Part shown: positions 61,238-64,000 of the stretch, piece after piece
How the letters are laid out: every line of letters begins with the position of its first letter
Position numbering within the stretch: the first letter of the stretch is position 1
DNA from: Paenibacillus pedocola
Lineage (GTDB): Bacteria; Bacillota; Bacilli; Paenibacillales; Paenibacillaceae
Assembly (NCBI RefSeq): GCF_031599675.1
Contig: NZ_CP134223.1
Location: forward strand, 1,178,001 to 1,242,000
Direction: 5' to 3'
Length of the DNA: 64,000 bases
The notes under the pieces: model-generated
The model's input: only the letters and a program-made list of their open reading frames with translations
What the model was told of the DNA's origin: nothing
Databases searched by the model: none
Made by a program: the position numbers and the translations under genes

Positions 61238-61798
61238 TTATTGAAAATTGCGTCCCGTTCCCTGGTTCATGGAGGAACCGAAGTTTTGTCCCATCGAGCC
61301 CATAGCACCGATCGAACCTATGGAACCCATAGAAGCATTGGAGCCTAAGGAAGTTGACGGCAATGAAGTCATCGATGAGCTTGCCGGGGTGTGCATTGTA
61401 TGCAAAGGCTGCTGATTAAAGGAAGAATTGAAGGACGGGGTGAAACCCTGTGCTCCGGTATTATAGCTTGCTGCACCCGTATTAAAGTGCGGGAGGCCGG
61501 TATTGAAGCTGGCAGCGCCGGTAGTATAACCGGTAGTCTGGGAGCTCTGCTCCAGCTGTCTCAGCGTCTGGGTTACCTGCTGCAGCTGTTGAACGGCAGT
61601 GTGGTGGCCCTGCAGCGCATTTTGAATGATCTGGCTGGCCTTGTGCTCACGCTGAGCCAGTTCTTCCAGTTTCACGGCATTTTGCTGCTCCTGCTGGAGA
61701 AGATGCTGATAATTCTGGCTGGCTTGCTGAGTCTGGGCGACAAGCTGCTGGATAATTTGCTCGCATTGATTGATCTGGCTGGAAAGATTTGAGTTCAA
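61238..61798 (-). CDS. Coiled-coil, Asn/Gln-rich hypothetical protein, TTG start
   Basis: A 186-residue protein. Residues about 1-90 form a Gln-rich coiled coil (INQCEQIIQQLVAQTQQASQ). The C-terminal half is low-complexity, with three FNTG/YNTG motifs and Ser/Met/Gly-rich stretches (SMGSIGSIGAMGSMGQNFG). No signal peptide. It may be a spore-associated protein, which is only inference. TTG 61798 is 8 nt after AAGGAGG; the in-frame ATG 61831 lies upstream of that SD and has none. Confidence 0.75.
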   Translation of the reverse strand: MNSNLSSQINQCEQIIQQLVAQTQQASQNYQHLLQQEQQNAVKLEELAQREHKASQIIQNALQGHHTAVQQLQQVTQTLRQLEQSSQTTGYTTGAASFNTGLPHFNTGAASYNTGAQGFTPSFNSSFNQQPLHTMHTPASSSMTSLPSTSLGSNASMGSIGSIGAMGSMGQNFGSSMNQGTGRNFQ

Positions 61799-61991
61799 AG
61801 GGTTTGCCTCCTTGGCTGTTTCATTTGTCATGCGGATTTATTATCTCTGGAATACGTGCGGACTATTCATGTTCATATCTTGGACGGACTGTACCAAATA
61901 GGTACAGGCAGCGGTGCAACTATTGTGGAGCAGCTTCGTCTATTCTGAAAAGCAGTTTCCAGTATCACCCATAACCTGGAGGTGGGGCAAC

Positions 61992-62915
61992 ATGAGTCTG
62001 CAAGGAACGGCCGGCCGGACAAAAGCTTATTCGCTGCGCAGCATCACAATGTCGCTTGTTTTTCTGCTGCTGTTTACGGCGTGCTTTACGGGTACGGCAT
62101 CAGCAGGGGCAGCGTCAGCAGCATCGAAGATGTCTGCGGATCTGATCATCGTGAACAAGAAAACGAACAAACTGGGCTTTTTTAGCGGCGGTAAGCTGGA
62201 AAAGATATTTCCGGTCGCCACAGGCAAAACCAAAAATCTGACCCCGGAGGGGACTTTCCGGATCGTGCTCAAAGTCAAGAACAGACCTTACTATAAAGAG
62301 CATATCCCCGGCGGCGATCCGGCCAATCCGCTCGGCGACCGCTGGCTGGGCCTGGAAGTGAAGGGTACCTACGGCACTACCTATGCCATACACGGCAATA
62401 ATAATGAATCCTCAATCGGCAAATATGTCAGTGCCGGCTGCATCCGGATGCATAATGACGACATTCACTGGCTGTATCCGCGCGTGGCCAAATATACGAC
62501 GGTTATCATCACTTCATCCAGCCAGAGCATGGAGAATATCGCCTCCAAGGCCGGATACCTGCTGGGCACAAAATTTTTTGCCGGAACCTTTGTCATTAAC
62601 GGAGAGGCTGTAGTGCTGAAGTCTCCTTTTGTAGAGGAGAATTCCCGTATCTACATTCCGCTTAGGGAAGCGGTGAGTCTGCTTGGAGGCAGCTTGAGGC
62701 AAGAAGCGGGAACTGGTGCACTTATGATCACCATCGGCGGCCGGACAGTGATCCATAAACCGCTGTCGGCTATAGCGACGGTGGACGGTAAAGAGGTAGC
62801 TATGCTGGCTTCCCGCAATGTGGATGGCCGTCTGTATTTTCCGCTGGGTAGCTTGACGCCGCTCTTTGGACTGCCGTTTGTATGGGATGCCAAGAAGGGG
62901 ACAGTAGAGCTGTGA
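61992..62915 (+). CDS. L,D-transpeptidase (YkuD) with copper-amine-oxidase-N-like domain
   Basis: A 307-residue exported protein. Signal peptide helix SLVFLLLFTACFTGTASAGA. The YkuD domain (residues about 48-170; LIIVNKKTNKLGFFSGGKL) has active-site YAIHGNNNESSIGKYVSAGCIRM with catalytic Cys and His. The C-terminal 110 residues form a copper-amine-oxidase-N-like domain (IYIPLREAVSLLGG, LYFPLGSLTPLFGLPFVW). It makes 3-3 cross-links in peptidoglycan. GGAGGTGG precedes ATG 61992; an in-frame start at 61914 has no SD. Confidence 0.92.
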   Translation: MSLQGTAGRTKAYSLRSITMSLVFLLLFTACFTGTASAGAASAASKMSADLIIVNKKTNKLGFFSGGKLEKIFPVATGKTKNLTPEGTFRIVLKVKNRPYYKEHIPGGDPANPLGDRWLGLEVKGTYGTTYAIHGNNNESSIGKYVSAGCIRMHNDDIHWLYPRVAKYTTVIITSSSQSMENIASKAGYLLGTKFFAGTFVINGEAVVLKSPFVEENSRIYIPLREAVSLLGGSLRQEAGTGALMITIGGRTVIHKPLSAIATVDGKEVAMLASRNVDGRLYFPLGSLTPLFGLPFVWDAKKGTVEL

Positions 62916-63021
62916 GGCGCTGATTTGGGCAGTGTGTTATAACATCCGCTGGAGAATCCCAGTGCGGAAATGGTATAATTTTCAGCAGTATTCGAGTTAT
63001 CGCACTGGGAGGCATATAAGA

Positions 63022-63942
63022 ATGAGAGAAGAGCTAGTTGCACAACTGGAATTGTGGCATGAAGAGGATGAATTCCAGGAGATTGTGGATGCCATTATGG
63101 AGATTCCCGCCGAAGAAAGGGATTACGTGCTGACCAATCACTTGGGCAGGGCGCTGAATAATCTTGAGCGTTACGGAGAGGCGCTGGAGCAGTTTATGTC
63201 TGTCGAGGAGGAAGGCGAGGAGGATCCGCTCTGGCATTACCGTGTCGGATTCTGCAACTACTACCTGAAGCAATATGACAAAGCCGCAAGCGAATTCGAA
63301 ATTGCGGACCGGCTCGACCCTGAAGACGAGGACACGTTGGAGTTTCTGGAGCTCAGCCGCCGCAAGGCCGCCAAGAAAGCTGCCAGAGAAGCCGCCGCAG
63401 ACGCTGCAGCAAAAAAACCATCCGGCCCGAAACCCCTGCCCAAGTTTGATTCCGCTAATTTTTGGGATGACAGCGAGGAAGCACTGGAGGACTATGTATC
63501 TGCACCGCTTACAGACGATATAATTGCATCGGTGGAAGAAGAGCTGGTCTTCAAGCTGCCGGCATTCTATACCGCGATGATGAAGCAGCATAACGGCGGC
63601 ATTCCCCGCAGCACCAAGTATGTATTAGGGAATGAAGCCGCCGCTGCCGGCAAAGACCATATTATCATATCAGGCATCCGCGGAATCGGACGGGACAAGA
63701 AATATTCACTCTGCGGAGAACTGGGCAGCTGGTCTGTCATTGAAAATTGGGGCTACCCCGAGTTTGGCGTAGTGATCTGCGACGCTCCTTCTGCAGGTCA
63801 AGGCGTAGTCATGCTGGACTACCGCTCCGGCGGAAATGACGGTGAGCCTGAAGTCGTGTATGTGGACCAGGAGAACAACCGTAAGGTTACATATCTGGCG
63901 AAAAATTTCGAAACCTTCATCCGTGGTTTAGTGACAGTCTAG
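63022..63942 (+). CDS. TPR-SMI1/KNR4 domain fusion protein
   Basis: A 306-residue cytosolic protein. TPR-like helices (residues 1-115; LGRALNNLERYGEALEQFM, VGFCNYYLKQYDKAASEFEIAD) precede a Lys/Ala-rich linker and a SMI1/KNR4 domain (about 160-300; AFYTAMMKQHNGGIPRS, VVMLDYRSGGNDGEPEVVYVDQE). SMI1/KNR4 domains are often immunity proteins against contact-delivered toxins, but the TPR fusion and isolated setting suggest a different, unknown role. GGGAGG lies before ATG 63022; the in-frame upstream stretch from 62932 lacks an SD. Confidence 0.85.
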   Translation: MREELVAQLELWHEEDEFQEIVDAIMEIPAEERDYVLTNHLGRALNNLERYGEALEQFMSVEEEGEEDPLWHYRVGFCNYYLKQYDKAASEFEIADRLDPEDEDTLEFLELSRRKAAKKAAREAAADAAAKKPSGPKPLPKFDSANFWDDSEEALEDYVSAPLTDDIIASVEEELVFKLPAFYTAMMKQHNGGIPRSTKYVLGNEAAAAGKDHIIISGIRGIGRDKKYSLCGELGSWSVIENWGYPEFGVVICDAPSAGQGVVMLDYRSGGNDGEPEVVYVDQENNRKVTYLAKNFETFIRGLVTV

Positions 63943-64000
63943 GATGACGCGGAACTCTTCCGCAAGCAGAGGCGCTATAGCCTGTATGTAAGAGATGATT
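63943..64000. other. Window end, no feature seen
   Basis: 58 bp after the last gene; too short to judge. Confidence 0.6.

Overview
The window (about 53% GC by eye, no rRNA or tRNA seen) looks like the chromosome of an endospore-forming Firmicute, most probably Paenibacillus. The evidence is a GerA-type germination operon, HutP-controlled histidine utilisation, the ccpN-yqfL-glpX gluconeogenesis cluster, GGAGG-type ribosome binding sites with frequent TTG/GTG starts, and long intergenic repeats. Almost everything is ordinary chromosomal coding; the only clear mobile element is a TnpB-only IS200/IS605-type insertion at about 52.85-54.16 kb.

Layout. 0-3.7 kb: the end of an msrAB fusion whose MsrB half has lost its catalytic residues, then a cobalamin-binding sensor overlapping a hybrid histidine kinase (candidate light-sensing system). 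3.7-12.3 kb: histidine utilisation (hutP, hutH, hutU, hutI) with a HutP-type UAG cluster and terminator before hutH, ending in an M20 hydrolase and a HutF-like amidohydrolase instead of hutG. 12.3-20.6 kb: accessory genes (VOC protein, kinase-like phosphotransferase, GNAT, ZIP transporter, two aldo/keto reductases, an AraC regulator, a thioredoxin-like ferredoxin). 20.9-25 kb: a YflT/YsnF-type stress protein and the glpX, yqfL, ccpN cluster. 25-32.8 kb: an EamA exporter divergent from a MocR regulator, split feoB with feoA, a SRPBCC protein and a WYL regulator. 32.9-38.3 kb: a five-gene germinant receptor operon with two B-type permeases and a small membrane protein. 38.4-44.9 kb: a secreted phosphodiester glycosidase-like protein, a phosphatase, a diguanylate cyclase, an MFS transporter with a GDPD, and a membrane-anchored hypothetical. 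45-49 kb: an AraC, Gfo/Idh/MocA, ThuA, TIM-barrel carbohydrate operon. 49-51.3 kb: an ECF41 sigma factor with a flavin oxidoreductase and a perfect ECF41-type promoter. 52-64 kb: GNAT, the TnpB element, cutC, a 13-repeat Big_2 secreted protein, an SPFH/NAD-kinase-like pair under a three-site palindromic operator, an L,D-transpeptidase, and a TPR-SMI1 fusion.

The most unusual non-coding content is repetitive DNA. Three minisatellites have periods that are whole numbers of codons (51, 42 and 51 bp). The two 51-bp arrays, 24 kb apart, share a core sequence and even the same variant in their first unit. A separate repeat family sits in two 5' leaders and ends exactly at the Shine-Dalgarno sequence of the gene below it.

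All functional names come from motif and sequence recognition by eye; no database search was run.
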